A stretch of DNA of 64,000 bases, from assembly GCA_003988855.1 (NCBI GenBank), contig QYAI01000051.1, positions 124,001-188,000 on the forward strand, given 5' to 3'. Position 1 is the stretch's first letter. Each line of letters opens with the position of its first letter. Positions 1 to 11,995 of this stretch are shown here, piece after piece. The notes under the pieces were generated by a model. It was not told the origin of the DNA and ran no database searches. It saw nothing but the letters and a program-made list of their open reading frames with translations. A program made the position numbers and the translations under genes. The stretch is from Arachnopeziza araneosa. Lineage: Eukaryota; Ascomycota; Leotiomycetes; Helotiales; Arachnopezizaceae.

Positions 1-57
1 GACGCCTCGCTAAGACAAAGAAGCCAAATCCAGAACCATGTTAACCAACCCAACAGA

Positions 58-1417
58 TTAGGCCTCAAAACTACCGGTCCCAGACCGACTTTGGAGCTCA
101 GCCATCGAGTCGCTCTCCTGATATAATTTAACTCCGCCCACGGAATGGGTCTTCTGGATACGAAAGTTCTCTTTGACAGTTAAAGAATGACTACCCAAGC
201 GTTCCTGAATGTGAATCCACAGCTGGCGAGCAGCCTGCCGACTAGTGTAGGCATAGATAACGGCATTCCAAAATCCTTGGAGGGAAAGAACCAATCCCGA
301 GAAACATTCAAGTGGGAATAAGACTTGGCCTGGATGAACCACGCTGTACACACGATTGGCCGAGGATGGGACCCAGGTACAGAACATAAAGAAGAAGAGT
401 GTTGCGGCAACCTTGGTATAAGACAAGATAGCACGGTTGGATTCTTGGGAAGGAGCTTTACGGGTAGCAGTTAAAAGAACTGGCGGAGCAAGACCAGATT
501 CTTTACCAGCCGAAATCTCAATCTTGTAGCCTTTGGTTTCAGTATTGTTCGAGTGTGGATGCGCGAGGGAATCGCCTTTGCCGGAGGCGACGGTCGATTC
601 TGTTGTGACTGACTGGGTGACAAATACTTGTGGCTCAACCTCGACCTTGAATGGATCCGCCGCCATACTCTCTAGATGAGAGCGGGACTCCTTGAAGTCT
701 CGAAGCTGACGGTATTTGGTATAAATCTTTTTCCCAGCTCGTGTATACATGCCAATGGTGAGAATGATAGCCAGCCTGTTTCCGTCAGTCAATGACCACA
801 GCTTCGTTATTGCATGCTAAACTTACCAAACCGGAGCATAAAAGGTGATAATCCGAAAGTCATCCCACTCGCTGGCGATCCAACACCACAGAGTCGCGTT
901 CCCATACATGCGACCGCGGTCTGGGGTATTGATACCAAGGTACACAACAGCGGGAAGGAGTGGCACTCCATAACAAGCAAGAAAATACCACTTCTCCAAG
1001 CGTCGAAGATCTCTTTCACCAAAATTGTAAAAGAAAGTGACATACACATTGACTGCCATGGCCAAAGCCCAGTATGCATCGGCCGGCATGAACCTGCAAC
1101 GGTTAGCATCTAGCTCACCCTACGTATTTGCGAACCTACATCTGGATCAAGAAGGCTTGGAATTGACAAAGAGCGTGGTTGTTGATAGTGTTATCGCGGT
1201 TGATGGTAGAACGTGAGATCAGGGTGCCGATATTAGTGCAGACATTCCCCAGAGATGCATAGAGCATAAGACGGTTGATAGCATTGCGGCGAAATTGCGT
1301 CGAGGAGTAGTAAGTGACGATAATGTAAAGAGCTCCGAGGAGAGACAGAGAAGAGCCAACTCGTTCCAGCACGCTGATGGTCTTGAATTGGCTCTGGGTC
1401 AGATCCGAGGCCAACAT
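58..1417 (-). CDS. cAMP-receptor-like G-protein-coupled receptor
   Basis: Three exons (1417-1140, 1093-827, 775-58) encode about 420 aa. Both introns (46 and 51 bp) have GT...AG ends and splicing keeps frame. The ATG at 1417 is the first Met after an in-frame TGA. The N-terminal half carries hydrophobic helices (for example LLGALYIIVTYY, then a helix after the first intron beginning DAYWALAMAVNVYVTFF, and an IITFYAPVW-containing helix), a long basic and serine-rich cytoplasmic loop follows, then two more helices (a VAATLFFFMFCTWVPSSA stretch) and a cytoplasmic tail. This layout matches the Dicty_CAR/Git3-type fungal receptors (GprH-like in Aspergillus, GPR-1-like in Neurospora), which are thought to couple nutrient signals to the cAMP pathway at the plasma membrane. 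The ligand cannot be inferred. A class II cAMP phosphodiesterase lies at the other end of the window. Confidence 0.85.
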
Positions 1418-1976
1418 CTTGGCGAATTGTGGTTGATTGCTGAAGAACCGGTGGGAAACTGGCGGAGGCGATCAGAGTCTGAGGGTAGAAGATTATAGTT
1501 GTAGTAAGAGCTGTTTACAGTAACTTTTGTAAACTTTCTGAGACGTGTTGCAAGTTGAGCGTGGGTTGATGCACAAGGGATGTGTTGACGGGAAGTCGGC
1601 AGCTCGTTGAAGTGAATTAACCGTTCTCAAGTGGCAGCGTGTTTTAGGGTTGAGGTTAGGCAAGTCCGCATTTGGCGAGTTGAAGTTATCGAGACCTCCA
1701 CCGATTCTGTTCTCCAAAGAAAGGACCAAGTTCAAGTACTCCTTGGCACAAACACCAGCGCCGGTTTCGATGCCCAAAACGATCTTCAAGAGAATAAGCA
1801 CCGATCCCCGTGGACCAGGACGAGAAAGGATTTCCTTCAGTTTGGGGAAGAGTGGGAATATTTTTCAACGAAGATCATCTGCGGCAGCAGGGCAGGGCTG
1901 CTTACATGCTTCCGTGGCCTCCCTCCCCTTAAGACCTTTTCTGGGATTCAGAACCTGGAACGTGCACACAACGGGT

Positions 1977-2001
1977 CGAGGAGGAGGAGGAGGAGGAGGA
2001 T
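1977..2001. repeat. GAG trinucleotide microsatellite
   Basis: An uninterrupted run of about eight GAG units ends in GAT. It lies in the presumed upstream region of the GPCR and causes the poly-Arg and poly-Gly tracts in overlapping open frames. Confidence 0.8.
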
Positions 2002-2700
2002 GAGCGGCGAAGACGGCACGCAGGAGGAGACATTGGAGGGAGCGGCAGGGCACGTTTCTGGAAACGAACAAGGCCATGGAGCAATCAACAGCGAGCAATG
2101 TCGTTTCCACCGTGTACCAAAGTTCTCCCTCCGCTACTGCTGCTGCTGCACCGACCAGCATCGTCAACGGCCGAAATTGAGCATCCATGCGCCGCATGGC
2201 TTGCGATGGTGGATGGGCGAAGATGGGCTGATGGCGGGGTTCAGCATGGGTTTGCTGTGGCGTCTTCTGTCTGCTGAAGAGTATCACGGGTTGACCCCAG
2301 ACTGCAGATGACGGCCCGGCTACTTCATGATTTGCTTCAGGAAGACGGCTACACCTGCTCTCTTACCGCGGCTATTGGTCTCCCAGTCCATGGCAGTCTT
2401 GGCTCGTCCTCAGACGAAGAGCAAGTCAAGTGGGCAGTTGTGCTCGGTCGCGGTACTGTAACATCTGTGCAATCATTGTCATTGTCGTCTCTTGTCTGAC
2501 AAGACAAGCCCCACCTGATTGTGCGCAGGAACTACTTTTCCCTCTTTCTAACGAGCAGCCGAAGTGGACGCAAAACCCTCCATTGGCCACGAAACAGCAC
2601 TGCGAAAACCGATCATTCTGCAGCCTAAGCTGGACGCATAGTTGGTGGGAGACTTAAGGCACAAATGAAACGAGCAAGCGCAGCCCGAGAGGTTGGTCGT

Positions 2701-2741
2701 GCGACGACGACGACAACGACAACGACAACGATGACAACGAA
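2701..2741. repeat. GAC/AAC microsatellite
   Basis: Imperfect run of GACGAC and GACAAC units in non-coding sequence. It is responsible for the poly-Val and poly-Arg stretches seen in reverse frames. Confidence 0.7.
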
Positions 2742-3975
2742 CCGACTGCGAACGACTCCTATCAACCAGAAGTTCGCAGTGAGATACTGTACCAACTCCC
2801 GATGAGCCGGCTTTCCTCCACTGAGTGACGGAGTCCACGTCTGTCGATGCGCTGCAGCTGTGATAACCATCTTCGGTACTGCACGACGGCCGTTCAATTT
2901 CCAAGCCCCACGGCGTCGTGGCCAAACAGATGGACCTGATGAGACGCTGGATATTTGCACAGACAATGATCTTCCTCATCAAGACCTGAGACCGAAATAT
3001 CAAAGTCTGGATGTCCCAAGGGTCTCAGCTCGAGCCAATACCCCGCAAGAACCTCTTCAGGCCTGTTGTGCTAAACTTTAGCTGATGTAACTATAGCATT
3101 TACCCCAGCTCTTAGTAGTCCCACAATTTCGATACACTGCTCTGCTCCGGGGGGTGGAATCGGGCGAAGCTCAATATCAAGGATCACAAAATATCTCCAG
3201 AAGTAGCATGTGAGCAATTACCGCAAGGTCCAATTAATATATCCTTAATGGGCGATCCGAGAATCTGGAATTTACGATTACAACTGGGTGCGGATGATTC
3301 GCGGTGAGAAGATAATTGAGACCAGTGTCAAAAGTCGTATTATTGGGAGACAATCGCATCTGATGATCCCAAACAAGTTGAGTGTTAGCTATTAATTCCC
3401 AAGCATGCCGATTTTAGCAGCCTCTTCGCGTAGAATTCTGTCACGCACATGAAGATGTTGCAACGAAATCCAAGACACCCGCGATATTCGAAATACGGAA
3501 CCACAGGATCCTGTCGAGTCTTGATTGCCCCCTGAGGCTCGGTTCATGGACCGATCGCCGATTGACTCGCGACGCAGCTCAGTGGCCCAGCATCTCCAAC
3601 ATGACCCGACCGAGGTTTGTATTATTAGATGATCACCTACACCAACTGAACTCTTCCGGAAAGAAAACAGCGAGGAGATGTCTCAACAAACGTCTTCTTT
3701 TCGCCAGCCTCGTTCTTCATAACTGTGAATCAAGGCGCTGAATATGTGAGTAGGAACGGGCCGAACAAGCACTTATTGTGCCGGCTGCTCTCTTCAAGGA
3801 GCATGAGATCGACAATGACTGACCGGTCAAAATCCACATGCAGACCGACAAGAGCTAGTGAAGAGGAGAGCGCTCGCATGGTCTCAAAAATCTTACACTT
3901 CGGCTCGGTCCACCGCACCGAGGGTTACACAAGATAGGGGCTAACAATGACGCTCTCGTGCTCAGCGGTGGCTGA

Positions 3976-4446
3976 TTATCTTGCAGGCTTTCCTGCGCCA
4001 TCTCGGTAAACATTGTACTGTTGAGGTACTTGTTGAGAAGAATCGGAGAGATCCTCCAAACTATTCGCAACATCTGAAACATGCTTGGCACTCGCACACG
4101 ACATTGATGACGAACCGCATGACATCGATCCTCTGTCACGGTCTGATGAACCACTATTAGACATCTACCTTGCGTTGAAACAAGACAAAACATTTTCCCA
4201 TTGAAACTTTCTTGTGAATGACGATAATTGGTCATCCCCAGCAGCTCCTTCGTCCGAATTTTCAGTAACCAGGCTCTTTAGGAGAACCTTGTCAACGCTA
4301 CCTAGGATGCTATCAGGGTCTAAATTTCTCACCCGATCGATGCTAGTCTCGGTCGCTAAGCATGATGCAGCATTCACGGCAGCCGCAGGAGTGCTTTCGG
4401 TCAAGACACGCAAAGCGATGTTCAGGGGCGAGGAGAATTTATTCAA
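3976..4446 (-). pseudogene. possible degraded serine-rich coding remnant
   Basis: Two adjacent stretches share one minus-strand frame and are separated by a single TAG at 4165-4167. The upstream stretch (4446-4168) reads as a mixed polar/hydrophobic sequence, the downstream one (4164-3976) as a Ser/Asp/Gln-rich sequence ending in TAA. The composition is protein-like and unlike the low-complexity frames around it, but the upstream part has an in-frame TGA just before it and no ATG. The TAG overlaps a possible GTAGATG donor, yet no acceptor restores a good frame. It could be a decayed gene, for example a regulator remnant, or chance. I do not recognise a family. Confidence 0.2.
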
Positions 4447-5133
4447 CGTTCAATGGCATCGTCAGTATCCGCCTGTTCAGGTCCTTGCCATTTTTAATCT
4501 GGCAGCCATAGCTGGTAAATTGAGTCTGTCATCCGCTGTATCTTGTGGGGTACCTCCTTGTGAGTTGTGGGGACGAAGTAGCAGGTGCAGGGCTTGCGGG
4601 AAAAAGCTAATTCTTGTCGAGTCTAATTCTACCTAACGTCATTCTCCTGAACAGCACTATTGAAAAAGATCTTACATTAAGATGAACGCGCGAGAAAAAT
4701 ATCATTTTGGCTGATAGCAACGAATTCAATAGTGTTCTTCCAAAGCATAAATCTTTGTCCCGCTGCACAATCTGAAACAGGGCAGATCAAAGTACTTCTG
4801 GGAATGGTTTTTCCCGCCTTCACAAAATATGGAACATATCCCAACAGAAGAGTCAGATCAGAAGAACACCATTTGATCTCTTACAGGATAGGTTTCAGAT
4901 CTTAGCGTCCTGAATGACCTTTTCCAAGCCACCATTCCCTCAGACCTCCAGGGCACGGTCTGTGGGTTCGTGATACTGTTCCAATATCCAGGTCCGGAAC
5001 ATTGCTTATCGACAAGCTTTTGACGGGCATGTGGAGACGATATCCCGAGCCTATTATTGTAAGTCTTCTCCATATCCATTTGAAGTTTCGATGATCACAA
5101 TACCGCGGATTGACTGGGTACTGATTACCAGTT

Positions 5134-5346
5134 TTGAGCAAGTCTCGTCCTCGAGCCTTTTTGCACGAGGTCGAGCCTGAATCTTTCGATTTGCAAGGTG
5201 TAAAGCTGCCAAAAGTCGCCGGTACATTAGACCTTGGCAAAAGCCCTACAGTAAACAGAGATATCTACCCGAAGTTAAATCTTTATCAAGACACGAGATG
5301 GCGTCTCACAGAACGAAGATCAACACGCAACATGGCTACAACGTGA
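5134..5346 (+). pseudogene. possible coding remnant of unknown type
   Basis: A 70-codon open stretch, rich in charged residues with a LPKVAGTLDLGKSPTVNRD segment, looks more like a real protein than the surrounding frames. It has no clear start, no visible splice partners and no recognised family. It may be a fragment of an inactivated gene or a chance frame. Confidence 0.12.
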
Positions 5347-5387
5347 CGTTTCCTTTTATCTCGTGGAGATCTGATTAAATTTTGTTC

Positions 5388-5579
5388 TTATTTGAACTGC
5401 GAATAATCTTTTATACTGTATCTGGCCTGTCCAAAGTTGGTTGCTATTGGAAACTGCAGGAGCAAATATTCATTTTGGAGGAGAGATAAGCACGCTATTC
5501 CTGTTCCTCTGCTGACGGTTATTACCATCCTCTCCTGAGTGGTACCTGTAGCATCCTGGTATTTGACAGTGCTGGCCAT
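5388..5579 (-). CDS. small hypothetical ORF, doubtful
   Basis: A 63-codon ATG-to-stop frame starting MASTVKYQDATG. No intron, signal peptide or domain is visible and it is isolated in a gene-poor stretch. It is listed only because it starts with ATG and has an even amino-acid composition. It may well not be a gene. Confidence 0.12.
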   Translation of the reverse strand: MASTVKYQDATGTTQERMVITVSRGTGIACLSLLQNEYLLLQFPIATNFGQARYSIKDYSQFK

Positions 5580-6975
5580 TTTCTGATTTCTGCTCTCAAA
5601 ACTCTGTACAAATTGGTTTTAAAAATGTCTTTGAGTGTCACTCCAAGTCTATGCGAGTTGTTGCAGCGAAGCACTCAATCACAGGCACGATACTACATCT
5701 CCAAAGCACAGCCGAACTTGCGGCTATGCAGCTCTTGGACTTCGCTCAGACGTCTGCCGGCTGTGGACCACCCCGCCATTGGTCGGCCTTGGCATGGCGG
5801 TTTGATGCATATATTGTGGACGTTACAAAGGCGTTCTACTCTGCATGTGATATTGTTAACGAGCGGAGAAGTGTACTATTCTGTCGAGTTGTTCCTCTAG
5901 ATACTTTATCTCGTCGTGCGGGGTACAATTCGAGGCTTGATAAAATCAGAAGTGTAGAGATCTGTGCTTCATTTCTATCAGCCACAAAATCAAAACATTT
6001 AAGCAGGTGCCTTTGTAGACATGCGCGTCTGTCACATCATTTATGCAATGCAAGTCGGTCAAATAGCCTTCAAGAGTGTTTAATCCGATGGCATAAAGTT
6101 GCTCGGATAATCAACCGGAGATTAGGGCAAAATCGACTTAGGCCTAACTCTTCCCCTTTCATGGCACAGAGAATTGCCAACTTGGCCCCCGTACAAGCCG
6201 CGTACCCTCATTTACCGGCCCTACCTAGGTAAGTAGGTATCATGACAACTATCATCCGGCAGGACTGTTTTCTGAAGTGCATATCCATACAACGAGACCA
6301 TGAACCCATTGTTCTAGCAGTATATCTGGGCCGGCCGAAGATAGCTCCACTACCAGTTTCCGTGCCCTATTGTGTTTCGTTTCGATCTACGGCTGCTACA
6401 TCAGGTATAGCAATACCGAACGATATCGCCGACGCTTAGACTCTAAACAACCCCATTTACGAGGCTACCTCTTTTCAGGCAAGTCGCGGCGAGGCGTTGA
6501 GACAAATTTTCAGAGTCAATCGTCCTTGCTACATTCAATTTAATCTGGTGGTGAGGTCAAGCATGAAGATTTACCTTTGAATCTTGAGTTGGAACGGAAG
6601 ACTAGTGATATCTTGGTAGATCGTCTTGAGGTATCGTTTCCGAAGCACAGCCCTTTTATTACTCCCAGATATACGACGGCAGCATGTCTTCCGTTTGATC
6701 AAACATCCAGATCTTGTCAGTTCCGTATGAAAATGCTACCTCATTTCATCTTGAAATTCCCGAATGTCTGGGAATAGAGCACACAATGATAACAGGACCG
6801 TTATTCTCCAAGCACTGTCATAAGGTTGATATCATATCAGATGGGCCAAAGATAGGTCTTAAAAATTGAATGTTCTGTGACAAGAAAGTAACTTGAAATA
6901 ATCTTTCTTCCTGTCTATCCAATTCACGAGCAAAGTTTAGCACAACATCCCATCAACACTTGAAGAAATTTCAAG
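5580..6975. other. intergenic, nothing recognised
   Basis: A 193-codon plus-strand frame lies at 5651-6232, but its product is basic and cysteine-scattered, with no domain, and no introns improve it. I see no RNA gene or mobile element here. The last ~80 bases before 6976 are CA-rich, typical of a fungal 5' leader. Confidence 0.4.
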
Positions 6976-7216
6976 ATGCACTCGTTCTTTCTCATTGTTT
7001 TCCTTCTTGCACTGTCAGGAGCGTCACCCTTAGTTGTCCGTCCCGGGTTTGACTTTTCTCTCCTTACGATAACTAATCTATCTGCAGAAATCGACACATA
7101 GAGCCCGAAAACACATTCCGACCCTCTCAGATATCGCCCTATTATGCGACAACAGAAACAACGACAGCCTCACAGACACCACGGTTTCATTCCTCTGCGA
7201 GATCCTCAATCGCTAA
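6976..7216 (+). CDS. candidate small secreted peptide
   Basis: An ATG at 6976, after a CAACA-rich leader, opens a classical signal peptide: MHSFFLIVFLLALSGASPLV, with a short hydrophobic core and small residues before a likely cleavage site. Read through, the frame ends after about 40 codons. A 52-bp intron (7036-7087) with a GTCCGT donor, ACTAATC branch and CTGCAG acceptor gives a 62-residue protein with two cysteines in the mature part. The donor is weak. A competing reading is the remnant of a longer secreted protein: another plus frame at 7089-7517 is protein-like but broken by TAA at 7236 and TAG at 7308. No family is recognised. The signal peptide is the firm part. Confidence 0.3.
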
Positions 7217-7517
7217 TTCTCAGGTCCTTCGGGATTAAACTCCATCCATTGAGAGAGCTAAACCACGAGACGACGACAATGAAGACGCAGCTCTGGCCTA
7301 TATTGCTTAGGCATTGTCTGCTTTCCGCGCCGCCATTCCGGTCGACGATTCAAGAATATTTGCCTCCATCTATGGCAAATATTTGCCTCGTTTTCGGCTT
7401 CGAGTACAAGCCGAGGTCTGGCGTTCTCCTCAAGGATACTCCATGCTCTCTCATCCTGGGTTTGACTACACCAGAACTTGGGCAAAGGAGCATTTCTTGG
7501 GACATGTTAAGTTATGA
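7089..7517 (+). pseudogene. protein-like frame with two in-frame stops
   Basis: One frame stays protein-like across three segments, interrupted only by TAA at 7236-7238 and TAG at 7308-7310, and ends at TGA 7515-7517. The last segment contains a coherent DSRIFASIYGKYLPRF stretch and an aromatic-rich tail. It directly follows the signal peptide at 6976, so it may be the mature part of a decayed secreted protein. Introns could instead remove the stops, but I found no convincing donor/acceptor pairs. Confidence 0.22.
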
Positions 7518-9014
7518 GTTGCGGGAACAATATCTCCAGCAGTAAGCACCGAAATATACATTAATGCCATCTCTCTCTCCATGTTTGAAATCTTTGATTT
7601 GCTGTTATGCGACATTACATTCTCACTTGACTTCCAACCTGTCTCTTTCATCTCATCAGTCCTCGGGTTTCGGCGCCGTATCACCTTTCCTACAAGAATA
7701 GATCTCACTTGTTGTAGACGTCTTTGAAGCACACCCCAATTGGGCATGGAGGAGGACCCTCCGGGCCTGGATTCGCTTGTTTGATCCTACCTCCGGCAGG
7801 CGTCCCGCGCAATGCGAGAGAGAAGTTCTCGCTTGCTTGTGTTTCTGGAGGAGAAGCGGCGTGCCGTGGCGGCGGGTCGGTCTCCTCATGCAAGTTGCCG
7901 TTGCCTAGACTTGCGCGTGAGTCTAACTGTTTTTTCTTCACGAGGAGTGGAGGCCCCAATCTCCGAGTCGGTTTAGCGATTTGAAAGATGGAGCTGTCTG
8001 CTTCCGAAAATCTGTCACAGCCGTCTCGGAAGCAGGTAGGAGACTTTTAAGTGGGCTGGAGTGTACGCGTCTCAACTCCGGTTTCTCGTGTGGAGGAGGT
8101 TTCTATCTGCTTCTACAATACTAAGACTGTTTATAGCTCCTAGTATGCTGCTCTCCAGCTCCAAGTAATACCATTGGTGGATTAAATCAATGCACCAGTA
8201 CTGCCGTTTAAGAGAATTCATGTTAGGAGACCTGGCGACATCACAGAGAGTGAGCAGTACTGAAGATCCGAGGTTTTATTCTCAACCTATCTCTATTCTT
8301 CATTCCTGTAAACCTCCCCCTTCCACCATCTCACGTAGTCGTTATGAATGATTTCCTACTTACGGAGAATATAATCTTTCAGAACGCAAGTCGTAGTGAA
8401 ATACGAAACCCTCAATATCAACCATCCGAAAACTTTAGCATAAATGAAGTTGAGGTAGCCATCACTCATCAAACTACCCTTTTATCATTGAAGTCCTTTC
8501 CAGTACATCGCTCACTAACTCATGGCAAGTTTTTCACGATTTGAAGAAGTGTGGAGGAGAGGTTGAGACCAACTATCTTAGTCCTAGCAGAACGGAGCTT
8601 GATGACCAAACCTTGATATACGTGTTCCGGTAGCATGGCATCACAGCATCACAAGATCTCATCAACGACATGATACTCTCTGTAGAAGGCCATAGTTCAC
8701 TTCTCCTCCGCTCTCTCCTGTGCCAGGTTCTGCTCTATCTTTGTCTCAGCTCCAACTTTCCGATATCTATTCCTACACCTATTCCCATCTCAACCTCGAG
8801 GCGTATCTATCGACTCTCGATCACCTGCTGTGTCATTGCCATGTTTATATCACCTTGATCAAGACCCTGTGTGTTCATCTCACCCATACATGTGATTCGG
8901 TGGACCAAGAAGTTTGTTGACTGGTTTCCGACTCATTGCAACACTCAACCTCAGCTAAACCAAATCCCATTATCAATACAACTTCAGTCAGTTCATCGAG
9001 TAAGAGCAAACAGG
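7518..9014. other. intergenic, nothing recognised
   Basis: Short open frames only, without introns, domains or consistent composition. No tRNA-like fold or mobile element was seen. Confidence 0.4.
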
Positions 9015-9303
9015 ATGAGTTCCCACTCCAAAACCGCCTCCATTCACATCGGCCAAAGGGTGAGAGCAATCTAATACCTTGCTTATTCTGATGACAATGC
9101 AGCTGGAACGAGAGACGTACATTGTGAATACAGGCGACGCTGTTGCGGCTTGTAGATACGGTGGATTACACAATTGGGGTCAGGGAGTCAACGTTGACCG
9201 TGATTGTCAGGAAGGGAAGGAGATGGGGCTTAGAACTGGTGGCGTTTCGATGGATTTGATGGTGAGGACAGAGGGAGAGATGGTTTGTTGTATTTTAGGG
9301 TAG
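9015..9303 (+). CDS. candidate small hypothetical protein, one intron
   Basis: An ATG at 9015 opens a short exon (to 9059). A GTGAGA donor and an AATGCAG acceptor define a 43-bp intron (9060-9102), and splicing joins it in frame to 9103-9303 (TAG), giving about 81 aa. The second exon has four cysteines and a GLHNWGQGVNV segment. A simpler alternative is an unspliced 70-codon frame from the ATG at 9091 inside the proposed intron. No family is recognised and no neighbour suggests a role. Confidence 0.25.
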
Positions 9304-9671
9304 AGGAGGATGGGAAGATGTTTCAGGTTGGGAAAGTGTGGGACGGAGAGCAGAGGATATCCGGGAGGTTAGCTCAGCTTTGACTGTAGGCTCACGAAAA
9401 GATATCACGATATGGTTTGCGGATTTTGAAGTAGGAAACTAGACTGAAGGTTCGGATCTGAGGTTTAAAGCATCAAGGGTATATCTCATTAACATCCTAT
9501 CTACCATTATCTATCTACGATCAGACCATAAACTAACGGAGGGGAAACTTCACTCCAACCATGCTGCTTCATATGACACCCCATGAATGCCCGTAGGCTA
9601 TGATTTGCACCACACCATGAAGAATGAGAGGAGACGCCACCAAAACACCCCATATATCTACCCCAAAGCGC
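9304..9671. other. 3' intergenic spacer
   Basis: Short spacer between the candidate small gene (+) and the 3' end of the septin-like gene (-). No feature seen. Confidence 0.5.
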
Positions 9672-11995
9672 CTATCGCCAATCCGCTGCTGCAAGTTCAA
9701 TCCAGTCCTTGATTCCCATCCCACCATATTGCAGATTGTTTGCATTATCTTGCCACACCTTTGCAGCCCAGAGCACGAGTCCAGTCATAACGCTGACGCT
9801 GCTCACAACTTTCAATACGATCCATCCTTTACGTTTCAACTCCTCATTCAACATGAGGAGGCCTAGAGGATCTTGTCTGTCCAAGCTCAAATCTCTCTCG
9901 ATCATCCGCCGTCTAGAGTATGTACCTGATTTCACTAAGGCGCTTGATTCCGAATCGAATAATGTGCATTCTTTGCGAGCTTGGGCAACGGGTACAATGG
10001 TACCATCTTGTACACACTCGCCCAGTCGCTCTGTAAGCCATACCGCACGCTCGCTGCGAGCCAAAGCTTCGAATCTCACACGCTCATTCTGAAGGCTGCG
10101 CTGGAGGTCTGCAGCCCAGTTGGCCAGCCGAACTTGGGCAATACGTTCTTCTCTTTGAGTATGGTCTGTGATCCTCGCTAGAGCATAGGATGTTGTTGCT
10201 CCAACAGGTGCTGTTAGATTTTGGGAAGGTAACGGCGCTGGGAGTGGTTGATAGAGACACTGAGGCTTGGACGTTGGTGTAGAAGATGCTTTCCAAGATA
10301 CAAATTTCTTAGCTGCTGAATGTCGGAGCCACGATATCGTATCACGGTCAAGGAGTTGAGAAACAAGGGTCTGGAGTTCAGATTCTATCAAAGGCTGAAC
10401 ATACTCAGGAGACATTAAGAGGCTCGCATCCATGGTATCATGGTCTTTGGATAGAGCGGTAGAGATAGAGTAAGGAGGTTGCTGAGCAGCATCTGCACTG
10501 AGGCCGAATAAAAATGGTCGAATATTTGCCTCTTGGAGTTCGCTCAAAATTTGTTCCTTAGCTAAGATTAGAGAGTCGATAGAACAGGTGTCCGCACGTC
10601 CTATTAATGGGATGATATTTGTAAACTGAGAAAGTCGACGAAGATATTCTATATCAACTGGTTTAATTCCTACAGATGATTAGCATAGAGGAAATTTACA
10701 CGACATAGGAACACACGGTTTGATATAACATATAGAACAACGTCCACTTGTGATCCTCCATTTCCACTTAGTAGATTGATTATCTCTGACTCCATAAGGC
10801 CGTCGTAAGTAGAAGTCTTCTTGAAATGAGATTCAATATAGTCAATAACTGGGGTGATACACTCCAAGCACTAGCAAAATTAGCAGACGTCCAGCAGAGA
10901 TACGAAGAACCGACTGATGTCTTATTGCCATATCCTGGCGTATCAACAAAACACAAGTTCCTCTCCAATACCGAATCGCCCATACTCTTTCTTCTTCTCA
11001 ATATTCTGCTGTCCTCTAAATCTGACCACCAAGCCGGATACGGCCTTGTACTTGCAAATATCTCTGTGATTGTTGTCGTTGTCGGCAAATCTGATGCTCG
11101 GGACTTGGTCCTTGAGCTTTTCCGTCTTGTCTCTGGCACAGCCACTGCGGTAGCACTTATCGGATCAACGTGAACAATATCTTCGCAGGTTTGAACGATC
11201 GCTTTAATGAGAGACGTTTTGCCAACGGCTGCGGTATATTAGTTTTGAGATGTAACATGTGCGAAATCACTTACCAGAATCACCCGCGATAAGCACCTTT
11301 AACCTACCCAAGTTTTTGCCTTTCTCTGTAAATGGTCGTCTACTAGGCATTTTAATGCTTGGCATAACCAACTGAGGTGCACTTCCACTATCTATCAGCT
11401 CCGAGCTCAGTTCTCTTTCCTCGTCTCCGCTTGACACAATAGCCTGACTGGCGATATCATCCAGATATGAGCCAGCATCAGAATTTCTACGCGAGTCTGG
11501 ACTGCTCATAAGGGAGGCAGGAGCAGGTGATCCAAACGATAGAGGCGTGTATGGTCTCGATATGGTAGTCTGGGAAGCTCTGCGTCGGTGGGAGGGAGAG
11601 GCATTTCGACTAACATCTGCTGAAGATTCCCACACTGGCGACGCTGCATCTGCCAAATCCTCTTCGGATTTCCTTGATATTTGCTGCCCAAGATTCTTCT
11701 TCCAGTTGTGCCTTGCCGTTTTAACCTTCTCTTCGGGGTCATCGGTATCGTGAGGGAGGGAGCTTATTGTTGTTTCAAGACTCTCAACGCCATAGTTCGT
11801 GGATTTGGTAAGATCTTTCGGTCTCGGAAAGATAACAGAGGAGGAAGACTGTGAAGCTTCCATGGTCTTTTCATCTGCGAAAAAGTAGGTCATCTGCGAA
11901 GTGTCTCGCCTCGATGCCAGAGGTGTCATGTCGTTATCGTAGCTGGTACTACGAGATGGCCCCGCTCCGGCATCATCGCCAGGTAGAGGACGCAT
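9672..11995 (-). CDS. septin-like P-loop GTPase with C-terminal membrane segment
   Basis: Four exons (11995-11275, 11228-10915, 10870-10717, 10669-9672) give about 728 aa. Residues 1-230 are disordered, Ser/Pro/Arg-rich. The G1 loop, GDSAVGKTS at about 238-246, is split by intron 1. G3 is VDTPGYG at about residue 335, followed by CITPVIDYIESHF and, after intron 3, IKPVDIEYLRRL, the septin-type order. The G4 position reads GRAD rather than AKAD, so base specificity may be altered. A C-terminal coiled/charged region precedes one hydrophobic helix (WIVLKVVSSVSVMTGLVLWAAKVW, about 680-703) and a short tail, unlike filament-forming septins, so it may act at an internal membrane. The exon 2 donor (GTCGGT at 10914) is the least certain junction. 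The ATG at 11995 is the first available Met. Confidence 0.8.

Larger units (their letters stand above)
1418..5387. other. gene-poor region with low-complexity tracts
   Basis: About 4 kb without a gene I can recognise. It probably holds the 5' leader and promoter of the GPCR. It contains a GAG/GGA trinucleotide tract at about 1977-2001 and an ACGACA-type tract at about 2701-2741. Open frames here are short, arginine- or serine-rich and lack introns or family features. Two exceptions, at 3976-4446 (-) and 5134-5346 (+), are listed separately. Confidence 0.5.

Noticed and set aside
1631..2311. 226-codon open frame on the plus strand
   Set aside because: Its product is Arg/Gly-rich because of trinucleotide tracts. 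No domain, no introns, and it lies in the presumed upstream region of the GPCR.
2548..3003. 151-codon minus-strand frame
   Set aside because: Low-complexity Arg/Val content from the GAC/AAC microsatellite; no family features.
5651..6232. 193-codon plus-strand frame
   Set aside because: Long but without recognisable segments, with scattered cysteines and arginines. No leader or splice support.
9709..10181. Plus-strand frames over the septin-like gene
   Set aside because: Antisense shadows of a well-supported coding exon.
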